DNA from: Microbacterium sp. SA39
GTDB taxonomy: Bacteria; Actinomycetota; Actinomycetes; Actinomycetales; Microbacteriaceae
DNA: 64,000 bases
NCBI RefSeq assembly: GCF_000967865.1
Contig: NZ_JXRU01000039.1
Span: 124,001-188,000, forward strand
Direction of reading: 5' to 3'
Shown: positions 25,194 through 36,317 of the stretch, piece by piece
Layout: each line of letters begins with the position of its first letter
How positions within the stretch are numbered: position 1 is the first letter of the stretch
The notes under the pieces: model-generated
What the model was told of the DNA's origin: nothing
The model's database searches: none
Seen by the model: only the letters and a program-made list of their open reading frames with translations
Translations under genes and position numbers: made by a program

Positions 25194-27742
25194 TCGTCCG
25201 TGCTTTCCTCAGGTGTCTGTGTCTCGGGGGCCGCGGTGTCGGAGTCCGCCTCCGCTTCGTCATCTGCGAGGCCTCGCTCACCGTTGCGGGCGATGGCGAG
25301 GATGCGATCAGCATCCGTCGTCCGTGCGAATACGACTCCCATGGTGTCCCTGCCCTTGGCGGGCACCTCGGCCACGGCAGAGCGTACCACCTTGCCGCTG
25401 GACAGAACCACCAAGACCTCGTCGTCCTCCGAGACGATCAGACCGCCCGCAAGGGTGCCGCGATCGTCGTTCAGCTTGGCGACCTTGATGCCGGTTCCGC
25501 CGCGTCCCTGCACGCGATATTCCTCGACGGCAGTGCGCTTCGCGTAGCCGCCGTCGGTGACCACGAACACGAATTCGCCGGGGGCGGCGAAGGATGCCGA
25601 CAGCAGGCTGTCGCCGTCGAGCTTGAACTTCATTCCCCGCACACCCGCAGTCGCGCGGCCCATCGGACGAAGCGCCTCATCGGTCGCCTCGAACCGCACG
25701 GACATGCCGCGACGGCTGATGAGGAGGATGTCGTCCGAGGCATCGACCAGCAGCGCGCTGACCAGTTCGTCCTCATCGTTCAGACGGATCGCGATGACGC
25801 CACCCTGACGGTTGGTGTCGTAGGCGTCGAGACGCGTCTTCTTCACCAGACCCTCGCGGGTCGCCAGCACCAGGTACTCGGCGACGGTGTAGTCGCGGAT
25901 GTCGAGCACCTGCGCGATGCTCTCATCCGGCTGCAGCGCGAGGAGGTTCGCGACGTGCGTGCCCTTCGCGTCGCGGCCGGCCTCGGGCACCTCGTACGTC
26001 TTCGCGCGGTAGACGCGGCCCTTGTCTGTGAAGAACAGCAGCCAGTGATGCGTCGTGGTCACGAAGAAATGCTCGACGATGTCGTCGGCCCGCAGCTGCG
26101 CACCCTTGATGCCCTTGCCACCGCGGTGCTGCGAACGGTAGTTGTCGCTGCGCGTGCGCTTGATGTAGCCCTCACGCGTGACGGTGACGACCATCTCCTC
26201 CTCGGCGATGAGGTCTTCCATCGAGACGTCGCCGTCGAACCCGTGCAGGATGTGCGTGCGACGCTCGTCGCCGAAGCGATCGACGATCGCCGTGAGCTCT
26301 TCGCGGATGATCGTGCGCTGACGACCCTCGTCGGCGAGGATCGCCTTGTAGTCCGTGATGAGTGCTTCGAGCTCCTCCGCCTGCTCGATGATCTTCTGAC
26401 GCTCGAGGGCGGCGAGACGACGCAGCTGCATCTGCAGGATCGCGTCGGCCTGGATGTCGTCGATGTCGAGGAGCTTCTGCAATCCCTCGTTCGCCTCCTG
26501 CGTCGTCTGCGACCGGCGGATCAGCGCGATGACCTCATCGAGCGCGTCGAGCGCCTTCAGGTACGCGCGCAGGATGTGCATCCGCTTCTCGGCCTCGGTG
26601 AGCCGGTACTGCGTGCGGCGGACGATCACCTCGATCTGATGCGTGATCCAGTACGAGACGAAGCCGTCGATCGCGAGCGTGCGCGGCACGCCGTCGACGA
26701 TCGCGAGCATGTTCGCGCCGAAGTTCTCCTGCAGCTGCGTGTGCTTGTACAGGTTGTTCAGCACGACCTTCGCGACCGCGTCGCGCTTGAGCACGACGAC
26801 GAGACGCTGACCGGTGCGGTCGGACGACTCGTCGCGGATGTCGGCGATGCCGGTGATCTTGCCGTCACGCGCCAGGTCGCCGATCTTCACCGCGACGTTG
26901 TCGGGGTTGACCTGGTACGGCAGCTCGGTGATCACGAGGCAGTTGCGACCCTGGATCTCCTCGACGTTGACGACCGCGCGCATCGTGATCGAGCCGCGTC
27001 CGGTGCGGTACGCCTCGTGGATGCCCTTGGTGCCGAGGATCTGCGCGCCGGTCGGGAAGTCCGGTCCCGGGATGCGCTGGATCAGTCCGTCGAGCAACTC
27101 CTCGCGGCTGATGCCGGGGTTGTCGAGGGCCCAGAGCGCGGCATCCGACACCTCGCGCAGGTTGTGCGGCGGGATGTTGGTCGCCATTCCGACAGCGATG
27201 CCGACCGAGCCGTTGACCAGCAGGTTCGGGAAGCGCGCCGGGAGCACCGTCGGCTCCTGCGTCTGCCCGTCGTAGTTGTCCTGGAAGTCGACGGTGTCTT
27301 CTTCGATGTCGCGCACCATCTCGAGTGCGAGCGGAGCCATCTTCGTCTCGGTGTACCGAGGGGCGGCCGCACCCATGTTTCCCGGGGAACCGAAGTTGCC
27401 CTGGCCGAGAGCCAGCGGATAGCGCAGCGCCCACGGCTGCACCAGACGCACGAGCGCGTCGTAGATGGCGGTGTCACCGTGCGGGTGGTACTGCCCCATG
27501 ACCTCGCCGACCACGCGGGCGCACTTCGAGAACGACTTGTCCGGGCGGAACCCGCCGTCGTACATGCCGTAGATCACGCGGCGGTGCACGGGCTTGAGGC
27601 CGTCGCGCACATCCGGCAGCGCACGACCGACGATCACGGCCATCGCGTAGTCGAGATAGCTGCGCTGCATCTCGGACTGCAGGTCGACCTGGTCGATCTT
27701 GCCGTGATCGTGTTCGGGAACGGGGCGTTCTTCGTCAGTCAT
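25190..27742 (-). CDS. gyrA: DNA gyrase subunit A
   Basis: The 850-residue breakage-reunion subunit of gyrase, which introduces negative supercoils. The catalytic Tyr130 lies in [10 protein letters not shown]. The quinolone-determining segment reads [14 protein letters not shown] (Thr91, Ala92, Asp95). The C-terminal beta-pinwheel carries a GyrA-box-like HRGGKGIKG. An acidic tail ends the protein. It follows gyrB after 101 bp that contain a short repeat. Confidence 0.97.
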   Translation of the reverse strand: MTDEERPVPEHDHGKIDQVDLQSEMQRSYLDYAMAVIVGRALPDVRDGLKPVHRRVIYGMYDGGFRPDKSFSKCARVVGEVMGQYHPHGDTAIYDALVRLVQPWALRYPLALGQGNFGSPGNMGAAAPRYTETKMAPLALEMVRDIEEDTVDFQDNYDGQTQEPTVLPARFPNLLVNGSVGIAVGMATNIPPHNLREVSDAALWALDNPGISREELLDGLIQRIPGPDFPTGAQILGTKGIHEAYRTGRGSITMRAVVNVEEIQGRNCLVITELPYQVNPDNVAVKIGDLARDGKITGIADIRDESSDRTGQRLVVVLKRDAVAKVVLNNLYKHTQLQENFGANMLAIVDGVPRTLAIDGFVSYWITHQIEVIVRRTQYRLTEAEKRMHILRAYLKALDALDEVIALIRRSQTTQEANEGLQKLLDIDDIQADAILQMQLRRLAALERQKIIEQAEELEALITDYKAILADEGRQRTIIREELTAIVDRFGDERRTHILHGFDGDVSMEDLIAEEEMVVTVTREGYIKRTRSDNYRSQHRGGKGIKGAQLRADDIVEHFFVTTTHHWLLFFTDKGRVYRAKTYEVPEAGRDAKGTHVANLLALQPDESIAQVLDIRDYTVAEYLVLATREGLVKKTRLDAYDTNRQGGVIAIRLNDEDELVSALLVDASDDILLISRRGMSVRFEATDEALRPMGRATAGVRGMKFKLDGDSLLSASFAAPGEFVFVVTDGGYAKRTAVEEYRVQGRGGTGIKVAKLNDDRGTLAGGLIVSEDDEVLVVLSSGKVVRSAVAEVPAKGRDTMGVVFARTTDADRILAIARNGERGLADDEAEADSDTAAPETQTPEESTDE

Positions 27743-27787
27743 GTGGTTTCTTCGATTCTTCGGTTGCGTTTCGAGATCGTCATACGG

Positions 27788-27819
27788 CGTTTCGACTCGC
27801 TGCGCTCGCTCAACGACCG
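27788..27819. repeat. CGTTTCG...CTCAACGACCG repeat in the gyrB-gyrA gap
   Basis: An inverted copy of the 32-bp word seen at 14463, 32030 and 44626, with a few substitutions, followed by a half copy (GCTCGCTTCGCTCGCCGG). It makes up most of the gap between gyrB and gyrA. Confidence 0.8.
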
Positions 27820-27843
27820 GGGCAGCTCGCTTCGCTCGCCGGT

Positions 27844-29952
<2,109 letters not shown>

Positions 29953-29964
29953 TCACGAACTCCC

Positions 29965-29970
29965 ATTCTA
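29965..29970 (-). promoter_or_regulatory. Candidate gyrB promoter -10 element
   Basis: TAGAAT on the minus strand, about 37 nt before the gyrB ATG, in a locally AT-rich stretch. A clear -35 is not seen. Confidence 0.5.
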
Positions 29971-30046
29971 TCGGGTTTTCGTCGCAATATGCGGCTCAGC
30001 GGCCGCGTGTGGCCCTCTGAGCGTTTCAGACCCCTCGCACGGTGCC

Positions 30047-30553
30047 CTACCCGTAGGTATCGCGCGGGCCCCGCCCTGGAACCGTTCTGGGACCCCATTT
30101 CCAGGAGGGAACGTCCGGTCCGATGAAGCGCAGGTTCTCCACACCGGCATCCGGATATCGTCGGCCGATCTCGGTGAGGATCGTCGCGCGCATGAACTGC
30201 AGGTTCTTCGCCCACGCCGTCGAATCGCACTTGACGGTGAGCAGTCCGCGCTCGAGCGAGACCGGCTCGGAGTGCTTCGCGGTGTCGGCGCCGGCGAGAT
30301 CCGCCCATTGCCGCACGAGATCCTCGCGAGCCAGAGTCGTCTGCCAGCCGGAGTCGCGGCTCAGCCGGTCGAGCACGGCGCCCAGCGATCCAGGGTCGCG
30401 CCCGGGGGTGAAGGGCGCGTTCTCGTCGTCGTCGACGATCCTGCGCTTGCGCTTCCATGACGCCGAGCTCGGCTTGAGACCGCGCAGGCGCAGATAGGTC
30501 GAGACCGTCTCGGGAACTTCGGATGCCGCGGGGGTCGGGGCGACGTCAGTCAT
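30047..30553 (-). CDS. DUF721 (DciA-like) protein
   Basis: A 168-residue protein with a DUF721/DciA domain (about 60-145; LAREDLVRQWADLAG, LTVKCDSTAWAKNLQFMR). DciA proteins load or assist the replicative helicase in bacteria without DnaC. It overlaps the recF stop by 8 nt and precedes gyrB, the usual actinobacterial order. The ATG at 30553 fits the family; upstream in-frame codons lie inside recF. Confidence 0.9.
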   Translation of the reverse strand: MTDVAPTPAASEVPETVSTYLRLRGLKPSSASWKRKRRIVDDDENAPFTPGRDPGSLGAVLDRLSRDSGWQTTLAREDLVRQWADLAGADTAKHSEPVSLERGLLTVKCDSTAWAKNLQFMRATILTEIGRRYPDAGVENLRFIGPDVPSWKWGPRTVPGRGPRDTYG

Positions 30554-31772
30554 CGGTCTCCCCCTCTCCGCTGGGTGCCTGGGCCTGTCCAGAGGTCCGC
30601 TCGTCACTGATCGTGCCGGCGTTGATCCGTACCACATGGGCGTGCAGCACGGCGGGGATATCCTCCTCCACGGCGGCGGTGACCACCACCTGCTCGTACT
30701 CCGACGTGAGGGATGCCAGGCGCTGACGGCGATCGGCATCGAGCTCGGCGAAGACGTCGTCGAGGATGAGCACCGGATCGCCCGCCGGAGACTCGCTCCG
30801 CAGCAGCTCGGCGGAGGCGAGGCGCAGCGAGAGGGCCACCGACCACGACTCGCCGTGCGAGGCGTAGCCCTTCACCGGCAGATCGCGCACCCGGAGGATC
30901 AGATCATCGCGATGCGGACCGGTGAGGGTGAGACCGCGATCGATCTCGTTCGCGCGCTTCGCCGCCAGGGAGGCACGGAACATGTCGGCGATGAGGCGGG
31001 TCTCTGCGAGCTTGTCGTACGCGGCGGGGGTGTCGGCATCCGTCGGTTCCGGGCCGTCTTCCTCCGGATCGGCACCCCCCACCGACAGCGCCCACTCGAG
31101 CTGCGGACGGTGATCCTCACCGGCGATGGCCGCGTAGGCGTCGGCGACGGGCTGCTGGAGATCGGCGGCCAGACGCTGACGGGCGGTGATGATCTCGGAG
31201 CCCAGCGACACGAGCTTGTCGTCCCATACATCCAGCGTGCTGAGACCTTCGCCGCGGATGCCGCGCGCCCGGGCCGACTTCAGCAGGGCGTTGCGTTGCT
31301 TGAGCACCCGGTCGTAGTCCGCCAGAACCGCAGCCATGCGTGGTGTGCGCTGGATGAGAAGCTGGTCGGCGAACCGCCGACGCGCAGAAGGATCACCCCG
31401 GACGATCTGCAGATCTTCCGGCGCGAACAGGACGACATGCGCATACCGGGGGAGCTCGTTCGCCTTCGACGGCGACCCGTTGATGCGCGCTTTGTTGGAG
31501 CCCTGCCGATTCAGCTGCACCTCGACGAGGACCTTGCGCTCCCCATGCGAGAGCCGGGCGCGGATGATCGCGTACTCCTGGCCGTCACGCACCATCGGGG
31601 CGTCCGACGAGACGCGGTGCGACCCGAGCGTCGCAAGGAAAACCACAGCCTCGGCGAGATTGGTCTTGCCCTGACCGTTGCGGCCCACGAGCACATTCGG
31701 ACCGCTGTGAAGGGTGAGTTCGGCGGTCGCGTAATTGCGGAAGTCCACCAAGCTCAGATGTTCCACGATCAC
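30546..31772 (-). CDS. recF: RecF recombination mediator
   Basis: A 408-residue SMC-like ATPase that helps load RecA at gaps. Walker A is GRNGQGKT (about 31-38); the signature LSLRLASAELL and Walker B LILDDVFAELD are in the C-terminal third. A short acidic insert (GGADPEEDGPEPTDADTP) interrupts the coiled region and an acidic tail ends it. The GTG start lies 7 nt after TAGGCT, so recF may have its own leaderless transcript separate from dnaN. Confidence 0.95.
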   Translation of the reverse strand: MIVEHLSLVDFRNYATAELTLHSGPNVLVGRNGQGKTNLAEAVVFLATLGSHRVSSDAPMVRDGQEYAIIRARLSHGERKVLVEVQLNRQGSNKARINGSPSKANELPRYAHVVLFAPEDLQIVRGDPSARRRFADQLLIQRTPRMAAVLADYDRVLKQRNALLKSARARGIRGEGLSTLDVWDDKLVSLGSEIITARQRLAADLQQPVADAYAAIAGEDHRPQLEWALSVGGADPEEDGPEPTDADTPAAYDKLAETRLIADMFRASLAAKRANEIDRGLTLTGPHRDDLILRVRDLPVKGYASHGESWSVALSLRLASAELLRSESPAGDPVLILDDVFAELDADRRQRLASLTSEYEQVVVTAAVEEDIPAVLHAHVVRINAGTISDERTSGQAQAPSGEGETDD

Positions 31773-31779
31773 GGGGGCC

Positions 31780-31785
31780 AGCCTA
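31780..31785 (-). promoter_or_regulatory. Leaderless -10 element of recF
   Basis: TAGGCT on the minus strand, 7 nt, then GTG at 31772. Confidence 0.55.
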
Positions 31786-31828
31786 CCTTCGGGGTCGGAC
31801 AGTGTCTGGGTCTTGGTTTCTGTGGGTC

Positions 31829-31920
31829 GGGAGGCGGGGTGTTCCCTTCGTTCGCAGAGCGGGCTCCTTCCCGCTTCGCGGGCCCCTCCCGATGCTCACG
31901 CCGGGAACACCCCGCCTCCC
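31829..31920. repeat. Palindromic dispersed element, copy 2
   Basis: Perfect 18-bp arms (GGGAGGCGGGGTGTTCCC at 31829-31846 and its complement at 31903-31920) enclose the conserved core (GCAGAGCGGGCTCCTTCCCG and GATGCTCACGCC). It lies in the 352-bp dnaN-recF gap, which otherwise holds two more repeat types and no gene. Confidence 0.9.
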
Positions 31921-32029
31921 TCGCGTCTCCACGCATCGTTGCGGCCGGCTGAGGTACCGGGAACGTTCGGGGTACGGGGTGGCAGCGGCTCGCTTCGCTC
32001 GCCGACTGCCTGAGAGATCGATGCAACCC

Positions 32030-32102
32030 CGGTCGTTGAGCGAGCGGAGCGAGACGAAACGTCGATCGACGCGAAGACCTGGGTCCCTGAGCCTGTCGAA
32101 GG
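32030..32102. repeat. Tandem of two short repeat families between dnaN and recF
   Basis: A CGGTCGTTGAGCGAGCGGAG copy (32030-32061) is followed directly by a GGGTCCCTGAGCCTGTCGAA copy (32079-32102). A half copy of the first (GGCTCGCTTCGCTCGCCG) is at about 31986-32003. Confidence 0.85.
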
Positions 32103-32124
32103 GCCGAGCGAGGACGGCTCCGGG

Positions 32125-33297
32125 TCAGCGAAGGAGGAGGTTGGGCTGCAGAAGGTACTTGAACGAGTCGAGACCGGCCTTGTCGACAGACGTCTGGCTG
32201 GTGATGAGCACCGGGCTGAGCTTGTTCGCGTTGTCACTCGACGTGAACGTCACGCGCACGAACTCGCTCTTCACCGCGCCGAGCGCCTCGATCAGGTACT
32301 GCGGGTTGAGCCCCAGAGTAACTTCCTCGCCGCCCGACAGGATCGCGTCGACCGACTCGGACGCACGGGCGTGGTCGCCACCGGACGCATCCATGGTCAC
32401 GCTGTCCTTCGAGAACGTGAACCGCAGGGGAGCAGCGCGATCCAGCACAAGCGACACGCGTCGCACGGCTTCGACGAGATCTGCGGTGTTGACGACCGCA
32501 TAGTGATCCGTCTGCTCGGGGAAAAGGCGACGGACCGGCGGGAAGTTGCCCTTGATGAGCAACGACGTCACGGTCTTGTTGCCGGCGGTGAAGGCGATGA
32601 TCTCGCGCTCACCCGCTCCGGAGAAGGCGATCTGGATGTTGCCGGCGTGCCCGAAGGTCTTTCCGACCTCCACCAGGGTGCGAGCGGGCACGAGTGCGGT
32701 TGCCTCGACGGCTTCACCGTCCCACGGCACGTCCCTGATCGAGACGCGATAGCGGTCGGTGGCGACGAGGCTGAGGGTCTGACCCGACACGGCGAGCTGC
32801 ACACCCGTGAGAACCGGCGTGACGTCATCGCGGGATGCCGCGAAACCGACCTGCGCGATGGCGGTGCCGAAGTCATCGGCCGGAACCACGCCCGAAGAGC
32901 CGGACACCTCGGGGATCGACGGATATTCCTCGACGGGCATGGCGGCGAGAGTGAAGCGGGCCGAGCCGCAGGTGACCGTGATCCCACCGTCGTCCTCGAC
33001 GGCGATCTCGATCGGTGCATTGGGCAGGCGGCTGGCGATGTCGGAGAGCAGACGACCGTGGACGAGGATCGTGCCCGGGGTCTCGACCGTGGCTTCGATG
33101 GTCGTGCGAGCGGAGGCTTCGTAGTCGAACGCGGAGAGTGTGAGTCCGGAACCGTCGGCCTCGATCAGGACTCCGGCGAGGATCGGCTGCGGGTTGCGCT
33201 GCGGGAGAAGCTTGACGACGAACGACACAGCCTCGCTGAAGACATCGCGGTTGACCTGAAACCTCACGGGTGCTCCCTTGTCATCGATCTGTGACAT
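32125..33297 (-). CDS. dnaN: DNA polymerase III beta sliding clamp
   Basis: The processivity clamp, 390 residues from ATG 33297, with the three-domain clamp fold (EAVSFVVKLLPQRNPQPILAG, VPARTLVEVGK, and the C-terminal YLLQPNLLLR). A GTG at 33267 with AGGGAG ahead gives 380 residues and the more usual clamp N-terminus (VRFQVNRD); either start is possible, and the ATG also has an AGGA. It is transcribed away from oriC. Confidence 0.96.
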   Translation of the reverse strand: MSQIDDKGAPVRFQVNRDVFSEAVSFVVKLLPQRNPQPILAGVLIEADGSGLTLSAFDYEASARTTIEATVETPGTILVHGRLLSDIASRLPNAPIEIAVEDDGGITVTCGSARFTLAAMPVEEYPSIPEVSGSSGVVPADDFGTAIAQVGFAASRDDVTPVLTGVQLAVSGQTLSLVATDRYRVSIRDVPWDGEAVEATALVPARTLVEVGKTFGHAGNIQIAFSGAGEREIIAFTAGNKTVTSLLIKGNFPPVRRLFPEQTDHYAVVNTADLVEAVRRVSLVLDRAAPLRFTFSKDSVTMDASGGDHARASESVDAILSGGEEVTLGLNPQYLIEALGAVKSEFVRVTFTSSDNANKLSPVLITSQTSVDKAGLDSFKYLLQPNLLLR

Positions 33298-33418
33298 GTC
33301 GTCGTCGGTCCTGCCGGTGCAGGGCTTCCCATGCTAGCCCCACAGTCCGGCGTATCCCTACGACGGAGGGTTTGTCATCCGCCCCGGGTTCTCCCCATCG
33401 TCTGGTGATCGGATCGCC

Positions 33419-33651
33419 CTCTAGAAGTGTTAACTCCTTAACGGTGTTAACCGCTGTGGATTCTGTGGATAACTCGGTGGAAAGCAGACGCGAGTAGGGA
33501 ACTACACCGCTGTCACTTGTGGAATCCCTGAGGAAACCGCGGGTTATCGGCATCCAGCCCCCTTACCGGCCTTCCGTAGTTATCCACATGTGTCACGGTT
33601 GCAGGCCGATTCCTCCCGATGGATTTCACATCCATCCACAAGTTATCCACA
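33419..33651. other. oriC: Chromosomal replication origin oriC core
   Basis: The dnaN-dnaA gap (33298-33758, 461 bp, no gene) carries three perfect DnaA boxes: TGTGGATAA at 33464-33472 and TTATCCACA at 33580-33588 and 33643-33651. Weaker boxes are at 33455-33463, 33518-33526 and 33632-33640. An AT-rich stretch with two GTTAAC words (33429-33451) next to the first box is the likely unwinding element. Gene strand bias turns over here, as expected for an origin. Confidence 0.9.
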
Positions 33652-33699
33652 TGTGCATAGAGGCATCTATCGGATGCCGTTGACGCCGCCACGACGACG

Positions 33700-33740
33700 G
33701 AAAGGGGGACACGGCGCCCGGATCGGCGCCGTGTCCCCCT
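33700..33740 (-). terminator. Terminator of dnaA
   Basis: A perfect 16-bp GC-rich stem (33703-33718 with 33725-33740, 6-nt loop) starts 18 nt after the dnaA stop; the minus strand continues TTCCGTCG. It separates dnaA transcription from the oriC core. Confidence 0.75.
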
Positions 33741-33758
33741 CTGCCGGAGTGCGTCGCC

Positions 33759-35150
33759 TCAGCGACGACCGAGCTGCGTGGTGATCTCGGTGACCTGGTT
33801 GTAGATCGAGCGGCGCTCTTTCATGAGCTCACTGATCTTCTTGTATGCGTACATGACCGTCGTGTGATCGCGGTTGCCGAACAGCTGTCCGATCTTGGGC
33901 AGCGACAGGCTCGTCCGCTCGCGGCAGAGATACATCGCGATCTGCCGGGCAGTGGCGATCTGCTGCGAACGGCTGGAGCCGTACAGGTCGTCCACTGTGA
34001 GCTTGAAATAGCCGGCCGTCGCCGTGATGATGTCGGTCGGCGAGATGATGTTGTCCTCGGCCGTGTCGATGATGTCGCGCAGCACAGTCTGGGCGAGGGA
34101 GATGTCGAGCGACGAGCGGTTCAGGCTCGCGAAGGCGGAGACCCGGATGAGGGCGCCCTCGAGCTCGCGGATGTTCGATGACACGACGGTGGCGATGTAC
34201 TCGAGGACCTCGTCCGGGATATGGAGGGCCTCGCTCTGCGCCTTCTTCCGGAGGATCGCGATGCGCGTCTCCAGGTCGGGGGCCTGCACATCGGTGATGA
34301 GACCCCACTCGAAGCGGCTGCGCATCCGATCTTCGAACCCGGTCAAGTGCTTCGGAGCGACATCACTGGTGATCACGACCTGCTTGTTGTGGTCATGCAG
34401 GGTGTTGAAGGTGTGGAAGAAGGCCTCCTGAGTCTCTGCGCGACCCTGCAGGAACTGGATGTCATCGATGAGAAGGATGTCGACGTCGCGATACCGCGCC
34501 TGGAACGCGGCGCCGCGGTTGTTCGCGATCGAGTTGATGAAGTCGTTCGTGAACTCCTCGCTCGAGACGTACCTGACCTTGACGCCGGGGTAGAGCGACT
34601 GCGCGTAGTCGCCGATCGCGTGCAGGAGGTGCGTCTTGCCGAGCCCGGAGTCGCCGTAGATGAAGAGCGGGTTGTATGCCTTGGCAGGTGCCTCGGCGAC
34701 AGCGACTGCTGCGGCATGGGCGAAGCGGTTGGACTGCCCGATGACGAAGTTGTCGAAGGTGTACTTGGGGTTCAGGCGCGACTCGTGGCGCAGTTGGGTC
34801 GGCTGTTCCATGGGAGATTCGACCCGGATCTGCTCGTGGCGACCGAAGTCGCCGACGGCGATGGGTGCAGTCGGCTGCTCAGCCAGCTCGTGGTTGACGA
34901 CCACGCGGTACGAGGTGACCTCTTCGCCGATGTGCGACAGGGCCTCCATGATGGGGAGCCGCAGCCGTTTGTTGATCTGAGCGGCGGTGAGGTCGTTGGG
35001 AACTTCGAGATAGAGCGTCGCCGACATCACCCCGGCCGGAACGGCGAGGCTGAGGAACCCCTGCAGCTGGGGAGTCACCCGATCGTCGTCCGCCAGGAGT
35101 TCCTGCACCGTGGTCCAGATCGGAACGTCGGGCTGAGCTGGTGAGGACAT
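33759..35150 (-). CDS. dnaA: Chromosomal replication initiator DnaA
   Basis: A 463-residue AAA+ protein that binds DnaA boxes and opens the origin. Domain I (about 1-90), a short linker, the ATPase (about 125-340) with Walker A GDSGLGKTH (Lys172) and Walker B LLIDDIQFL, and the domain IV DNA-binding helix with GNRDHTTVMYAYKKI are all present. The ATG at 35150 gives the usual actinobacterial N-terminus; upstream codons in the same frame are not conserved in type. Two DnaA boxes upstream suggest autoregulation. Confidence 0.96.
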   Translation of the reverse strand: MSSPAQPDVPIWTTVQELLADDDRVTPQLQGFLSLAVPAGVMSATLYLEVPNDLTAAQINKRLRLPIMEALSHIGEEVTSYRVVVNHELAEQPTAPIAVGDFGRHEQIRVESPMEQPTQLRHESRLNPKYTFDNFVIGQSNRFAHAAAVAVAEAPAKAYNPLFIYGDSGLGKTHLLHAIGDYAQSLYPGVKVRYVSSEEFTNDFINSIANNRGAAFQARYRDVDILLIDDIQFLQGRAETQEAFFHTFNTLHDHNKQVVITSDVAPKHLTGFEDRMRSRFEWGLITDVQAPDLETRIAILRKKAQSEALHIPDEVLEYIATVVSSNIRELEGALIRVSAFASLNRSSLDISLAQTVLRDIIDTAEDNIISPTDIITATAGYFKLTVDDLYGSSRSQQIATARQIAMYLCRERTSLSLPKIGQLFGNRDHTTVMYAYKKISELMKERRSIYNQVTEITTQLGRR

Positions 35151-35196
35151 GACGCTCCGGAGGGGGATCGATGAGGGCTCCGACGTGCCGTGCCCC

Positions 35197-35305
35197 TGTG
35201 GATAACTTCGGTTGCCACGGTAGTCACCAAGCCTGGGAACGGCAACCTGCCCCTGAGAACCCGCGCGCGTGTCATGCCGCCCGCGGGTGACGTGGGTGTG
35301 GATAA
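35197..35305. promoter_or_regulatory. Two DnaA boxes in the dnaA-rpmH gap
   Basis: TGTGGATAA occurs at 35197-35205 and 35297-35305, same orientation and exactly 100 bp apart. The gap (35151-35466, 316 bp) has no gene and must hold the divergent dnaA and rpmH promoters. Confidence 0.8.
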
Positions 35306-35350
35306 TGGCTGTGCGGTTCGTGCCGGGTGTCCGCGGCCTCAGCGTGCAGA

Positions 35351-35393
35351 TTTGCTCTGCGCGCCGGCAAGACGTACCCTTACTTGGTTGACT
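35351..35393 (+). promoter_or_regulatory. Candidate rpmH promoter region
   Basis: TTTGCT (35351-35356) and TACCCT (35375-35380), 18 nt apart, form a plausible -35/-10 pair. A separate TTGACT at 35388-35393 lacks a good -10 at the right distance. Choice is uncertain. Confidence 0.35.
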
Positions 35394-35466
35394 TATGCCA
35401 TTTTTTGGCAGTTCCCCATGTCTCCGGTCGCAGTGAACCCGGTGGCAGTATTCCCGGAGTGATTCC

Positions 35467-35604
35467 ATGACTAAGCGCACTTTCCAGCCCAACAACCGTC
35501 GTCGCGCCAAGAAGCACGGCTTCCGTGCTCGCATGCGCACGCGCGCCGGCCGCGGCATCCTCGCTGCTCGCCGTGCGAAGGGCCGCACCGAGCTCTCCGC
35601 GTAG
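35467..35604 (+). CDS. rpmH: 50S ribosomal protein L34
   Basis: A 45-residue very basic ribosomal protein ([20 protein letters not shown], then [19 protein letters not shown]), the normal size for L34. It is 6 nt upstream of rnpA, the universal pair, and divergent from dnaA. Confidence 0.97.
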   Translation: MTKRTFQPNNRRRAKKHGFRARMRTRAGRGILAARRAKGRTELSA

Positions 35605-35610
35605 TCTGCT

Positions 35611-35967
35611 GTGCTCGCCCGCCCGTGTCGGCTGACCCGCGGGAGCGACTATCGACTGGTCGTTCGCCGCGGATCACGTTGTGGCGGGTCGCGCGTCATC
35701 ACGTCGTTGATGTCGACGGGCGAGAGCAGAGCTGCACGGTTCGGATTCATCATCAGCAAGCAGGTGGGCACCGCAGTGGTGCGCAACACCGTGCGTCGGC
35801 GTCTCAAAGCCGTCTGTGCGGAGGCGCTTCCCCGCGTTCCCGAGGGCACGGATGTCGTCATCCGTGCCCTTCCTGCGTCTGCGACGGCATCGTTCGCCGA
35901 ACTCAGCGCAGATGTGAACCGCTGCCTGCTGCGACTGATACCGGTTTCGACGGCGGGTGCGTCGTGA
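35611..35967 (+). CDS. rnpA: Ribonuclease P protein component
   Basis: A 118-residue RNA-binding protein that assists RNase P RNA in tRNA 5' maturation. The RNR motif region (AVVRNTVRRRLK) and the N-terminal RLTRGSDYRLVVRRG are present. Start is GTG, 6 nt after rpmH. Its TGA overlaps the GTG of yidD. Confidence 0.95.
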   Translation: MLARPCRLTRGSDYRLVVRRGSRCGGSRVITSLMSTGESRAARFGFIISKQVGTAVVRNTVRRRLKAVCAEALPRVPEGTDVVIRALPASATASFAELSADVNRCLLRLIPVSTAGAS

Positions 35968-36314
35968 CGGCGCTGCCGGCATCGTCCATAGGTTCGGCGC
36001 GGATGCAGTCGGGCGACGTCCTTCGCAGCATCCATCTGATCCCCCGCAACATGGTGCTCGGATTCCTCACGGCGTACCGCAAGACGATCTCTCCTCTGTA
36101 TGGAGATGTCTGTGCGTATTACCCCAGCTGTTCCGCTTACGCTGTAGGTGCGGTGCAGCAGCACGGCGCCGTGCGGGGGACCCTGTTCTCCGCGTGGCGC
36201 ATCCTCCGCTGCAATCCCTGGACTCGCGGAGGCGTCGACGACGTCCGTCCGCACCAACACTTCCGCTACGACCTGACTGCTCACGGTTTCGTCGTCCCTG
36301 CCCGAAAGGACTGA
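35964..36314 (+). CDS. yidD: YidD membrane-insertion efficiency factor
   Basis: A 116-residue protein, longer than the usual 70-85 because of an N-terminal extension of about 30 residues. The core is typical: YRKTISPLYGDVCAYYPSCS, AYAVGAVQQHG and RILRCNPWTRGGVDDV, with conserved Cys. YidD aids membrane-protein insertion with YidC, whose gene starts 3 nt downstream. Start GTG overlaps rnpA (GTGA); an internal ATG at the second Met is an alternative. Confidence 0.92.
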   Translation: MTALPASSIGSARMQSGDVLRSIHLIPRNMVLGFLTAYRKTISPLYGDVCAYYPSCSAYAVGAVQQHGAVRGTLFSAWRILRCNPWTRGGVDDVRPHQHFRYDLTAHGFVVPARKD

Positions 36315-36317
36315 ACG

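Noticed and set aside
35388..35410. TGCCA-TTTTT-TGGCA hairpin as a terminator before rpmH
   Set aside because: A 5-bp stem with a T-rich loop but no following T tract, placed within the promoter region; unlikely to terminate.
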